Below are positions 12,254-23,099 of a stretch of 64,000 bases of DNA, piece after piece (position 1 is the first letter of the stretch; every line of letters starts with the position of its first letter). The stretch is taken from the NCBI GenBank assembly GCA_029204225.1, contig CM055106.1:21087285-21151284 (forward strand). The letters are read 5' to 3'. The position numbers were made by a program, and so were the translations under genes. A model generated the notes under the pieces. The model searched no databases. It worked only from the letters and a program-made list of their open reading frames with translations, and had not been told where the DNA came from. Origin of the DNA: Diphasiastrum complanatum (taxonomy: Eukaryota > Streptophyta > Lycopodiopsida > Lycopodiales > Lycopodiaceae).

Positions 12254-12590
12254 CATTTAAAAGAGCATAACTTTCTAACCGTAGTTCCGATTGAGACGAG
12301 AATTATATCTTGGAAAGCGCTCAACGAGAGCTTTCCAACGGTACCTACATGACCTACTTCCGAGCTACCGTTCAAAAGTTATGGCCGATCAAAGTTTCAG
12401 ACCAAAAAAAAAAAAGTCCACATATCTCTCTTGTGCGCAGATAGAGGGTTTTGACCGGCCATAACTTTTGAACGGTAGCTCGGAAGTAGGTCATGTAGGT
12501 ACCGTTGGAAAGCTCTCGTTGAGCACTTTTCAAAGGTATAATTCTCGTCTCAATCGGAGCTACGGTTAAAAAGTTGTGCTATTTTAAATG
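12254..12590. repeat. long foldback (inverted repeat), arms about 140 bp
   Basis: The left arm (about 12254-12393) is the near-perfect reverse complement of the right arm (about 12449-12590), with a loop of about 55 bp containing an A run. Arm ends are CATTTAAAAG and ATTTTAAATG. An inner landmark is CGAGCTACCGTTCAAAAGTT opposite its complement. The arms differ by only a few substitutions. No coding content. A MITE, foldback element or inverted duplication is possible. I could not find a target duplication at the arm ends. Confidence 0.85.
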
Positions 12591-13074
12591 AACTACAAAC
12601 GGTAATGTACATAGAATGGTTAAGCATCGAAATTAGTGCGGGCATTTTGGTAATTTACATTAATAAACTTTGTCAATCTACGTGGCATTCCTTAAAGGAT
12701 CTTTTTGAATTGAGAATTTCTTTAATGATTACAAGACATGAAATTTGAAAGCTACGAAGTATTATTTGCTGCTCATTCTCTTGCTTAAAAAAATTGAGTA
12801 TCAAAGAAATTGAAAAAAACGAGATTCAAATTTTTTTTTTGAAGCAAAGATGAAAAAAATTACTATTTGTGTGCAACAACGAGGGCGGACAAAAACTCTT
12901 ATTCATATTTTCTAAATGCAATGGAGGTTTATTGCAAAGCTTACAAAGTAGTTCATGCAATCTGAAACTCACGGCGTCAAAGAATGCATGTGCGGCTTCA
13001 AATAGATCGAACATTATAAGAATCTCTACAGGGTTGAACTATCTCTTTAAATGCTTTGAATGCAACTGCTTGGC
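12591..13074. other. spacer left of the tandem retroelement array; possible minus-strand exon
   Basis: On the minus strand a 3' splice-like TGTAG near 13030 is followed by an open frame to 12826 reading MFDLFEAAHAFFDAV and further hydrophobic residues. The composition is protein-like, but I recognise no family and it stands alone. It may be a gene exon interrupted by the retroelement, or chance. Confidence 0.25.
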
Positions 13075-14153
13075 TATTCACAGATTCACTGAATCTGTGA
13101 ACACGTTTTTCTCTTTTGTCTTTTATCTCTTTTCTTTTCTTGGATTACTTACTTCTGTTATTACGGTTCTTTGTGGTTCCTCTTCTTATTAAACTGTTAC
13201 AGAGCAAAAGCGTTACTCAGGTTTCATTACGTATTCTCAGCCTGTCAGTGGGTAATTCAAATCCGATACTCAGCTACATGCAAGAAACCAGCCATGTAAC
13301 CATCTATAGCTCAAGAAGATCAACGTTCAGCGCAGAGAGCGATCCTACTACTAACTACTAAATTAGAAAACAATCAAGAACTAGATTAGCTACTGAAAAC
13401 AAGATTCAAGAAACAAGAAACAAGATTCCTAGCAGCATTTTAACCATCTAAGAATCAAGAAACACTCATCACTTGATGCTTAGATTACTCAAGAACAATC
13501 AAGAACTGGCTATAAGGGAGTATGCAAGATCTATGCCACCAACCAGCCTATCTAGTTTACTTGAATGTTGATTACTACAAGATTCCACAAGCAAGAATTG
13601 AATGCTAATCCACAACTAAACAAGAAACAAGAACCTAGTTAATCCACAATGCAAAGGAATCAAGCATGCTCATAGAAATATCACTCAAGATCATTGCCAT
13701 GAACAAGGAGCTAAGCTATCATCAAGAACTCGTGGAAGATCCTCCTTATTTTCTCAAGAGAACTTGACAATACAATCAAAGCTCTCTCCCAAGAGAGGGG
13801 GGCCCTTAAATAAGCAAGAAGGCTGCCCCCCCATGTGGCAATTCCACTAAATTAGAATTACATGTGGAATTTGTCCTTCCACTAAAGGTCACCATCAAAA
13901 GGTGGCTCACTCTAACTATTTTAAGAGGGATCTACCTTTATTTACAATGCCTAGGAAACATTACTAGCTCCTACATGGTCATTCCTTCTTTGGGATACAC
14001 CATGTAGGCTCACATAGTTACTCATTGTCTTCCTAGCTAGTATTTCCACGGCTCTCAGCTTCTTCTGCTCTCTTCCTTCTGAGACCTCCTCGGTCATGGG
14101 TGAGAGATAACTTGTGTCTTCAGCTTGGCTCGGCACTAGAGAATCAGCTAACA
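13075..14153 (-). repeat. LTR 1 of the tandem array
   Basis: 1,079 bp. On the minus strand it starts TGTTAGCTGATTC at 14153 and ends in CAGATTCAGTGAATCTGTGAA; the terminal CA is mutated to TA. A TATA-like TTATTTAAG lies on the minus strand at about 13805-13814. It aligns with LTR 2 with few differences. A perfect palindrome around ATTCACAGATTC/GAATCTGTGAA lies at the 3' edge. Confidence 0.85.
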
Positions 14154-14170
14154 TTATCCACCCCTAATCT
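14154..14170 (-). promoter_or_regulatory. polypurine tract of tandem unit 1
   Basis: The minus strand reads AGATTAGGGGTGGATAA directly before the LTR start TGTTAGC. An equivalent tract lies at 20066-20082. Position and composition fit a plus-strand DNA priming site for a minus-oriented element. Confidence 0.6.
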
Positions 14171-14486
14171 GTTGCAGGACCCATTGCAACACCGGTGATG
14201 TCTCCGCTTGGCACTTGAAAAAACGTGAATTTTCGTTCGCTTCCGTAAAACCAGGTGCTTATTATCCGCAAAATTTATTCGCCAAAATTGGAAGTCTCTC
14301 AATTGGCCGCTACATACCAGCCCTCTTGAGCACTTCTTGTGAATCATGTTTGCCTCGTCATCGCGTCGTCTGCTTTCGCTCGCTCATTTTCCAGTCCAGG
14401 GCTTCAAAAACTTGGAAGCGGAACTTACTTCCGAGATTAAGGGGTCTCAGATATTCTCTAATCTTTTCGATAAAGCCCATCTCCTG

Positions 14487-16585
14487 CTAGTCTTCCCCCA
14501 TGGTCACATAGCGTGATGACATGAAGGCCACTCTGTAGTATAGCCTGGCCATCATCTCATGGTCTTCTTCCGATTGGAGCGCCGTATTTGGGTTTATCCT
14601 AATTGGATCCAAGTCTTGATCCCAGAAACACTCTTGCTTCATCAGGAAGGCCATGGATCTGCAAAATTCGGCACTTTTCTGCACGCAGAGATCGACACTT
14701 GACTTGTATTTATGCCCGAAGTCTAGTAGTTGTAGCCTCAGATCATCCAGGAAGGTTCTCTCTGTAATTCCCGGAATGAATGGCCAGTTTACTAACTCCA
14801 CTCGAGGCTTTTCCACCGGCCATGGGTTTCTGCATTTGAGTGGCATGTAGAAGGGATCCACTCGCTTCCATGCCGGTGCCTTCAAATACTCCTGAAGTCC
14901 CCTATTATCCTTCAGGATTTTACTCTGCCATTCTGGCTGTGGTTGTAGCACGACAATAATCTCAGCTCTGGTGGAATATTGGCTTTGATCAATGTCTTCT
15001 TTGCCTCCCCTCATGTTGGGAGGGTATTTTTTCTCAAACTTCTCTGACTCTCTCGTGTCAGCCAGTTTGCCTCTAGGCCTGGTAGGAGAAGTTGTCCTAT
15101 GCGATTGGGATGGTCTTGCCAGATAATCGTCTAGGGCCTTGGTGCCCGTATCTTTCTCTTTTGCTCGCTCACTTGTCGATGGCTCATCTACACCCGTGTC
15201 TGGTCTGGACGAGAACCTTCTCGTTTCTGGTTGGTCTGCCAAGAAGTCATCATCACCCCCCATGTCCGTGTTAGTTTCTGGAAGGTCGGAGATGGAATGA
15301 TATGGGGAGAGGGGTGCGGGGGTGAACGGTTTAGGAGGTGGTGGAATCAACAAGTTATACGCAGCACCAGGGGAGTGGAGTTGTTGGAGGAACTCATCCT
15401 GTCGGGCTTTGTAAGTGTCAACTGGACCTTTTGATGGGCCCATTATTTGGCTAGGAGGTGATGAAGAAAGGAGAGATGGAAGAATTGGCTAAGTTGGAAT
15501 GAATGTTTCAGAAAAATTAAATGCGGAGTAGGAGGAAGGGTTAAAAGTGAGAGAGGGTTGGGGGCTCACCAACCAATGCATGTGGTAGCTGCTTCAGTGA
15601 GCTTTTCAGGGTTAGTGAGAGTTGGATATTGATCTGGAGTGTGGGATGGTGAGGCTAAACCGAAAAATAAACGTGGTGTTAGAGCTGAAGATGGAGGTGG
15701 AGGTGGAGGTTGAGGGAGTGGAGGGATTTGACTTCTTCTTGGCTTCTTCTCCTTTTCTGGCTCGTCGTTACTGATTTCCATCAGGTCCGTAGCATCAAAG
15801 TATTGCGAGGTGTCTAGTGTGTGGACTTGCTGGGCCTGTGGTTGCTGAGCCACTTATGTGTCCTGGGGACTGGATATTCCCACTCCTCCCCCCTCCCCTC
15901 CCCCCCCCCCCTCCCCCCAAAATGTGTGCCAGTGGTGATGTTGGTGGCGTTGGCATAGTAATCAATGTGGGTGGAGTGGTGGCTTCATCTGGCTGACTTG
16001 TGACTTGAGGTACTATCGTGTTAGGTGCCAGTGTTGAGGTAGTTGTTCCATCACCACCGTCGATGACATGTGAGGGTGACGAGTGTTGTTGTGATGCTGT
16101 TGACGAGCTGCCACCATCTGATGGGGAACCATGTGAAACTGATCCCACCGGTGATGTGCTCCCAGCTTGAAGCTTCTCTTGCCTCCGTGGTTGCCGTGTG
16201 CCCGGCAACTGAGCGCTTGAGGTATCTGTCTGTTGAGCTCCGGAAGTTGCAGCTGTTTGTGGATCCTGTGGTGGGCTTCTTGGCTTCTGCACCAAAGGGA
16301 GGATACTGGTGTTGACTCGTTTAGCCTGGACCCCGATGGTGAAGTAGTCCTTGCACGCTTGGACTTCTTATGTTCAATGGGAATTTCTCGTGCCTTGTCT
16401 GCAAGCTGCAGTTGTTGTTGAAGCTTTGGTTTGTTTTGTACTTGATGCAGAGTGATATCTTTCATCAGATATCCCAATATTGTGATGGGCTGCTTGTTCT
16501 TAATGCAATCATGAAGACAATTCGAAACAAACTGTGCCCAATCATAGAGGTTCTGGGCACGCAGTCGTGAATCCTTCATCACCAT
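14487..16585 (-). pseudogene. accessory protein region, tandem unit 1 (spliced, one frameshift)
   Basis: Read from 16585 the product starts MVMKDSRLRAQNLYDWAQF, runs through a basic patch (HKKSKRARTTSPSG), then a long Pro/Ser/Thr/Gln-rich region, an acidic segment (MEISNDEPEKEKKPRRSQ) and a polyproline run. An intron at 15451-15569 (GTGAGC...CTAG) joins TTCIG in frame to MGPSKGPVDTYKARQ. The last exon (15450-14487) is open for 318 codons from the MGPSK methionine and ends VTMGED. A one-base deletion near 16340, relative to unit 2, shifts the frame. The frame also changes in the G/C homopolymer at about 15880-15920. The QN-Y-WA segment resembles the accessory regions of elements B and C. The function is unknown. 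It sits where B and C carry their accessory frame, next to the 3' LTR. Confidence 0.65.
15451..15569 (-). other. apparent spliceosomal intron within the accessory region
   Basis: Minus-strand donor GTGAGC at 15569 and pyrimidine-rich acceptor ending CTAG at 15451. Removing these 119 bases joins two open frames without a shift. The same borders are conserved in unit 2 (about 21363-21481). Confidence 0.55.
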
Positions 16586-17350
16586 CGCCTACCCACAAAT
16601 GACCATTCGTCCCCACCGTCACAAACCGCCACAACCGCCATCTTACGGCCTCCTACGAATACACCCCACCGTCACAGACTGCCACATCCGCAATATTACG
16701 GCCCACGACTCCCTCATCACCTCCAGCCTGCAAACGACCTTCATCGACTGCCAGCCCACAAACCACATGCCACAACCGTAATAGCCCGCAACTGACCGCC
16801 ACATCCATAATTCCAAGGCCTACCACGAATACCTCCACCGTCCCTCATCACAATATTACGGCCTACGACTCCGTCATCACCTCCAACCATAAACGACTCC
16901 TACGACCTTCAACGACTGCCATCACCCGCACACAACCGTCATAGCCCGCAATAGACCACAAACAGACTACAATAGACCTCAATTGACAGCCACAGACCAC
17001 AACCACTGCATTCCGACAACTGTATCCACCATAACCAGAGTGCACGAGCTTATATCCACAATCCTACGACACTCTACGAGCTGTCATGGATCGCCCTTAC
17101 GATTCGAATACTACAGAGGACTATCCACCAGAGATGGTCTCCCCATCCATATACAGCAGTTGCCCAGACAACCTAGACATGAACCTCAACCACAGCTGGC
17201 ACTTTAGGACCACCACTACGAGAACAACATGATCTAGGAGCACAAAAACATAGACATCCTCGAGAGTCTGCCCACACACACCTGGTAGAAAACTCCTACG
17301 ATCAATCATGTCATCATGATACATCAATTCCATCATCTAGCCATCACGAG
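16586..17350. other. low-complexity CCAC/ACGAC-rich internal spacer of tandem unit 1
   Basis: Imperfect short repeats of CACAACCGCCA, TTACGGCC and ACGACTCC types. Open on several frames because of composition, with no recognisable protein. On the plus strand it may be the degraded proline-rich part of gag that precedes the zinc knuckle. Unit 2 lacks about 190 bp of it (17149-17350), replaced by about 16 bp. Confidence 0.55.
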
Positions 17351-18890
17351 TATCAAACCGACAACTCATATTCGTGCAAACAAGCTGAGTATTCCACACC
17401 ACCAAAAAATCCAACACAGCTAGCCATCCAAGATGGTTACGCTATCGCCACCGGACCAATGAGCAATCGCTGTTTCATCTGTGGCGAAACAGGACATTTC
17501 ATGGCTGATTGTAAAGTTGAAAACCAATACCATGCGGAATGTCCCAACTGTGTTCGCAAACACAACTTCAAAGACTGTCCTAAACAACCTAACAAGATCC
17601 TTCCAGCATGTCATATCACATCCGAACCTGTTAGAGTTCTTACTAGAGCACAACGCCAACATCAAGAACACTAGCAAAACCATGGACAATCAGCTCACCC
17701 ACATGGAAGCCATTTGGCGGCTTCCACATTACCAAAAAATTACCCAGACCCAAAGGTGGAACAAAGGCAATACAACGAATTTCAAAATGAATTTTTGCGA
17801 GAGGAGGAACATACGAAAAGTTCGTTATCAGCTCATATTCCCGGAAAGGAACAATCCCTACAGGGACTTGAAGTATTTTTTGACCTCCTGCAAACTCAAC
17901 TTACCATGTCGTTCCATAGTACGATCAAATCCTTCACCGGACTTCAACGCTATATCCATCGTAGTTTTCAGTTGTCTTCTATCCCTGATGAACAGCGAAA
18001 ACCAGAAGAGATTCCTGAAATTCCGCAGATTCCTATGAATCTGATGAATATAGGTGCTGCTAAGGGGAATAACATCACACTACCTTTGTCCTATAAATAT
18101 TATCCCGCAGTATCTGCTATCCTCGATAGTTGATCGGACATTAATATAATGGCTTTGTCATTGGCAAAGTCATGGGGCTTCAATACCCTCGATCAACCAC
18201 GTTATAGACTCTGTATGGTTGATCAATGAGTTACTAACCCTGCTGGTCATTTATCAAATATAAAAGTTCGAATAGCAAGTATCAAGTTTATCATCGATAG
18301 TGTCATCTTAGTCCTACCAGAAGATGCCAATACGTATAAGCTCCTTCTTGGTACACCCTGGCTCCAGATGGCAGGTGTTGTTCAAGACTGGAAGAACAAA
18401 AATTACCTTTGGCAACCACGATAAACGAGTCATTGTTGACTCCAATGGCCATGTCAAGCCCGCCAAGGTATACGATGACTGGCCTTCTACAACATATGAC
18501 AAATCAGATAGTATACCGATCTAACCAAAAAGTCACTATACACAAACCACGGACATAATCAATTGGGGTTATGCACTAGCCACCGTGGACTGTAGGGATT
18601 CCAATCGATGTCGTATCGAAACGACTGCAGAAGATGTGGATATTCTCCAATCTTCTATAGACATTGACACACCCATCATCCTGCTTATGATGATAGACCT
18701 CATTCCTATAGCTTGGTGCCCTGAAGAACCTAGTGTCTCTATTGCCCATGTTTCGAAAGAAGGTATTCTTTCCATGGATGATGTTGAAATGACGGATGAT
18801 CATGTACTCCTCTATCTAGATGCTCAATGTTATCCGTCCAAAGTCCTTCCTAAGGAGATCAAGTCACCAGGACCGTTGGCTCATATCTAA
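17351..18890 (+). pseudogene. inverted Ty3 gag C-terminus to protease fragment, unit 1
   Basis: This plus-strand fragment is antisense to the element's LTRs. It contains a CCHC knuckle (CFICGETGHFMADC, 17470-17511), a second variant knuckle (CPNCVRKHNFKDC), and then an aspartic-protease-like domain around AILDS-stop-SDINIMA. A TGA at 18131-18133 replaces the glycine after the catalytic Asp-Ser. After it come LLLGTPWLQMAGVV and a linker containing DIDTPI and LPKEIKSPG. The same domain order occurs in elements A and B, which identifies it. Reverse transcriptase, RNase H and integrase are absent; the fragment stops about 65 bp before the primer-binding site. Confidence 0.8.
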
Positions 18891-18955
18891 CTAACATCCA
18901 AAGTACCAAACACACAAGCATATAGGCCCAAATCCAAAGAGATTTATAGAGAGAA

Positions 18956-18975
18956 CCTCCCTGGCAATGGCGCCA
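18956..18975 (-). promoter_or_regulatory. primer-binding site of tandem unit 1
   Basis: The minus strand reads TGGCGCCATTGCCAGGGAGG two bases after the LTR 2 end. This is the tRNA-Asp-type site found in Tat/Athila-like Ty3 elements and related to the site of element B (TGGCACCGTTGCCAC). It fixes the element's orientation as minus. Confidence 0.75.
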
Positions 18976-18977
18976 AA

Positions 18978-20065
18978 TGTTCACAGATTCATTGAATCTG
19001 TGAACACGTTTTTCTCTTTTGTCTTTTATCTCTTTTCTTTTCTTGGATTACTTACTTCTGTTATTACGGTTCTTTGTGGTTCCTCTGCTTATTAGAACTG
19101 TTACAAAGCAAAAGCCTTACTCAGGTTTCATTACGTATTCCCAGCCTGTCAGTGGGTAACTCAAATCCGATACTCAGCTACATGCAAGAAACCAGCCATG
19201 TAACCATCTACAGCTCAAGAAGATCAACGTTCAGCGTAGAAAGCGATCCTACTACTAATTACTAAATCAGAAAACAATCAAGAACTAGATTAGCTACTGA
19301 AAACAAGATTCAAGAAACAAGAAACAAGATTCCTAGCAGCATTTTAACCATCTAAGAATCAAGAAACACTCATCACTTGATGCTTAGATTACTCAAAAAC
19401 AATCAAGAATTGGCTATAAGGGAGTATGCAAGATCTATGCCACCAACCAGCCTATCTAGTTCACTTGAATGTTGATTACTACAAGATTCCACAAGCAAGA
19501 ACTGAATGCTAATCCACAACTAAACAAGAAACAAGAAACAAAAACCTAGTTAATCCACAATGCAAAGGAATCAAGCATGCTCATAGAAATATCACTCAAG
19601 ATCATTGCCATGAACAAGGAGCTAAGCTATCATCAAGAACTCGTGGAAGATCCTCTTTATTTTCTCAAGAGAACTTGACAATACAATCAAAACTCTCTCA
19701 CAAGAGAGGGGGCCCTTAAATAAGCAAGAAGGCTGCCCCCCCCCATGTGGCAATTCCACTAAATTAGAATTACATGTGGAATTTGCCCTTCCACTAAAGG
19801 TCACCATCAAAAGGTGGCTCACTCTAACTATTTTAAGAGGGATCTACCTTTATTTACAATGCCTAGGAAACATTACTAGCTCCTACATGGTCATTCCTTC
19901 TTTGGGATACACCATGTAGGCTCACATAGTTACTCACTGTCTTCCTAGCTAGTATTTCCTCGGCTCTCAGCTTCTTCTGCTCTCTTCCTTCTGAGACCTC
20001 CTCGGTCATGGGTGAGAGATAACTTGTGTCTTCAGCTTGGCTCGGCACTAGAGAATCGGCTAACA
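18978..20065 (-). repeat. LTR 2, shared inner LTR of the tandem array
   Basis: 1,088 bp, minus-strand ends TGTTAGCCGATTC and GTGAACA. It serves as 5' LTR of unit 1 and 3' LTR of unit 2. A TATA-like motif matches LTR 1 (about 19715-19724). It differs from LTR 1 by scattered substitutions and small indels only. Confidence 0.88.
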
Positions 20066-20082
20066 TTATCCACCCCTAATCT
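20066..20082 (-). promoter_or_regulatory. polypurine tract of tandem unit 2
   Basis: The minus-strand AGATTAGGGGTGGATAA is identical to the tract in unit 1 and abuts LTR 2. Confidence 0.6.
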
Positions 20083-20398
20083 GTTGCATGACCCACTGCA
20101 ACACCGGTGATGTCTCCGCTTGGCACTTGGAAAAGCGTGGATTTTCGTTCGCTTCCGTAAAACCAGGTGCTTATTATCCGCAAAATTTATTCGTCAAAAT
20201 TGGAAGTCTCTCAATTGGCCGCTACATACCAGCCCTTTTGAGCACTTCTTGTGAATCCTGTTTGCCTCGTCATCGCGTCGTCTGCTTTCGCTCGCTCATC
20301 TTCCAGCCCAGGGCTTCAAAAATTTGGAAGCGGAACTTACTTCCAAAATTAAGGGGTCTCAGATATTCTCTTATCTTTTCGATAAAGCCCATCTCCTG

Positions 20399-22520
20399 CT
20401 AGTCTTCCCCCATGGTCACATAGCGTGTTGACATCAAGGCCACTCTGTAGTATAGCCTGGCCATCATCTCATGGTCTTCTTCCGACTGGAGGGCCGTATT
20501 TGGATTTATCCTAATTGGATCCAAGCCTTGATCCCAGAAACACTCTTGTTGCATCAAGAAGGCCGTGGATCTGAAATATTCGACACTTTTCTACACGCAG
20601 AGATCGACACTTGACTTGTATTTATGCCCGAAGTCTAGTAGTTGTAGCCTCAGATCATCCGGGGAAGTTCTCTCTGTAATTCCCAGAATGAATGGCCAGT
20701 TTACTAACTCCACTCGAGGCTTTTCCACCGGCCATGGGTTTCTGCGTTTGAGTGGCATGTAGAAGGGATCCACTCGCTTCCATGCCGGTGCCTTCAAATA
20801 CTCCTGAAGTCGCCTGTTATTCTTCAGGACTTTACTCCGCCATTCTAGCTGCGGTTGTAGCACGACAATGATCTCAGCCCTGGTGGAATATTGGCTTTAA
20901 TCAATGTCTTCTTTGCCTCCCCTCATGTTGGGAGGGTATTTTTTCTCAAACTTCTCTGACTCTCTCGTGTCAGCCAGTTTGCCTCTAGGCCTGGTAGGAG
21001 AAGTTGTCCTACGCGATAAGGATGGCCTTGCCAGATAATCGTCTAGGGCCTTGGTGCCCGTATCTTTCTCTTTTGCTCGCTCACTTGTCGATGGCTCATC
21101 TGCACCTGTGTCTGGTCTGGACGAGAACCTTTTCATTTTTGGTTGGTCTGCCAAGAAGTCATCATCACCCACCATGTCCGTGTTAGTTTCTGGAAGGTCG
21201 GAGATGGAATGATCTGGGGAGAGGGGTGCGGGGGTGAACGGTTTAGGAGGTGGTGGAATCAACAAGTTATACGCAGCACCGAGGGAGTGGAGTTGTTGGA
21301 GGAACTCATCCTGTCGGGCTTTGTAAGTGTCAACTGGACCTTTTGATGGGCCCATTATTTGGCTAGGAGGTGATGAAGAAAGGAGAGATGGAAGAATTGG
21401 CTAAGTTGGAATGAATGTTTCAGAAAAATTAAATGCGGAGTAGGAGGAAGGGTTAAAAGTGAGAGAGGGTTGGGGGCTCACCAACCAATGCATGTGGTAG
21501 CTACTTCAGTGAGCTTTTCAGGGTTAGTGAGAGTTGGATATTGATCTGGTGTGTGGGATGGTGAGGCTAAACTGAAAAATAAACGTGGTGTTAGAGCTGA
21601 AGATGGAGGTGGAGGTGGAGGTGGAGGTGGAGGTGGAGGTGGAGGGAGTGGAGGGAGTGGAGGGATTTGACTTCTTCTTGGCTTCTTCTCCTTTTCTGGC
21701 TCGTCGTCACTGATTTCCATCAGGTCCGTAGCATCAAAGTATTGCGAGGTGTCTAGTGTGTGGACTTGCTGGGCCTGTGGTTGCTGAGCCGCTTATGGGT
21801 CCTGGGGACTGGATATCCCGTCCCCTTCCCCCTCCCCTCCCCCCCCGCCCCCAAAACGTGTGCCAGTGGTGATGTTGGTGGCGTTGGCGTAGTAATCAAT
21901 GTGGGTGGGGTGGTGGCTTCATCTGGCTGACTTGTGACTTGAGGTACTATCGTGTTAGGTGCCGGTGTTGAGGTAGTTGCTCCATCACCCCCGTCGATGA
22001 CATGTGAGGGTCACGAGTGTTGTTGTGATGTTATTGACGAGGTGCCACCATCTGATGGGGACCCATGTGAAACTGATCCCACCGGTGATGTGCTCCCAGC
22101 TTGAAGCTTCTCTTGCCTCCGTTGTTGCCGTGTGCCCGACAATTGAGCGCTTGAGATATCTGCCTGTTGAGCTCCGGAAGTTGCAGTTGTTTGTGGATCC
22201 TTTGGTGGGCTTCTTGGCTTCTGCACCAAAGGGAGGATACTGGTGTCGACTCGTTTAGCCTTAAACCCCGATGGTGAAGTGGTCCTTGCATGCTTGTACT
22301 TCTTATGTTCAATGGAAATTTCTCATGCCTTGTCCGCAAGCTGCAGTCGTTGTTGAGGCTTTGGTTTGTTTTGTACTTGATGTAGAGTGATATCTTTCAT
22401 CAGATATCCCAATATTGTGATGGGCTGCTTGTTCTTAATGCAATCATGAAGACAATTCGAAGCAAACTGTGCCCACTCATAGAGGTTCTGGGCATGCAGT
22501 CGTGAATCCTTCATCACCAT
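20399..22520 (-). pseudogene. accessory protein region, tandem unit 2 (several stops)
   Basis: This is the homologue of 14487-16585. It starts MVMKDSRLHAQNLYEWAQF at 22520. It has nonsense changes absent from unit 1: an early TGA after LQLADKA (about 22323), TAA after GGKEDID (about 20897), and TAG after SSVDLCV (about 20591). Conversely, the frame is continuous across the basic-to-proline-rich junction (about 22250) where unit 1 has a one-base deletion. The polyproline stretch is expanded by GGTGGA repeats at about 21604-21645. The intron borders match unit 1. Confidence 0.65.
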
Positions 22521-23099
22521 CGCCTACCCACAAATGACCATTCATCCCCACCGTCACAAACCGCCACAACCGATATCTTACGGCCTCCTACGAATACACC
22601 CCACCGTCACAGACTGCCACATCCGCAATATTACGGCCCACGACTCCCTCATCACCTCCAGCCTGCAAATGACCTTCATCGACTGCCAGCCCGCAAACCA
22701 CATGCCACAACCGTGACAGCCCGCAACTGACCGCCACATCCATAATTCCAAGGCCTACCACGAATACCTCCACCGTCCCTCATCACAATATTACGACCTA
22801 CGACTCCGTCATCACCTCCAACCATAAACGACTCCTACGACCTTCAACGACTGCCATCACCCGCACACAACCGTCATAGCTCGCAATAGACCGCAAACAG
22901 ACCACAATAGACCTCAATTGATAGCCATAGACCACAACCACTGCATTCCGACAACGGTATCCACCATAACTAGAGTGCACGGGCTTATATCCACAATCCT
23001 ACGACACTCTATGAGTTGTCATGGATCGCCCTTACGATCCGAATACTACAGAGGACTATCCACCAGAGATGGTCTCCCCATCCACCGAACAGGCTCTAA
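22521..23099. other. low-complexity internal spacer of tandem unit 2
   Basis: Counterpart of 16586-17350, shortened by a deletion of about 190 bp near 23083. No gene read. Confidence 0.55.

Noticed and set aside
14215-14490. Plus-strand 91-codon frame near the tandem-unit LTR
   Set aside because: Antisense shadow of the end of the minus-strand accessory region and of the polypurine-side sequence; no motif.
16599-17207. Several frames of 60-74 codons on both strands in the tandem-unit spacer
   Set aside because: Open because of the low-complexity CCAC/ACGAC composition; the frames conflict with each other and show no domain.
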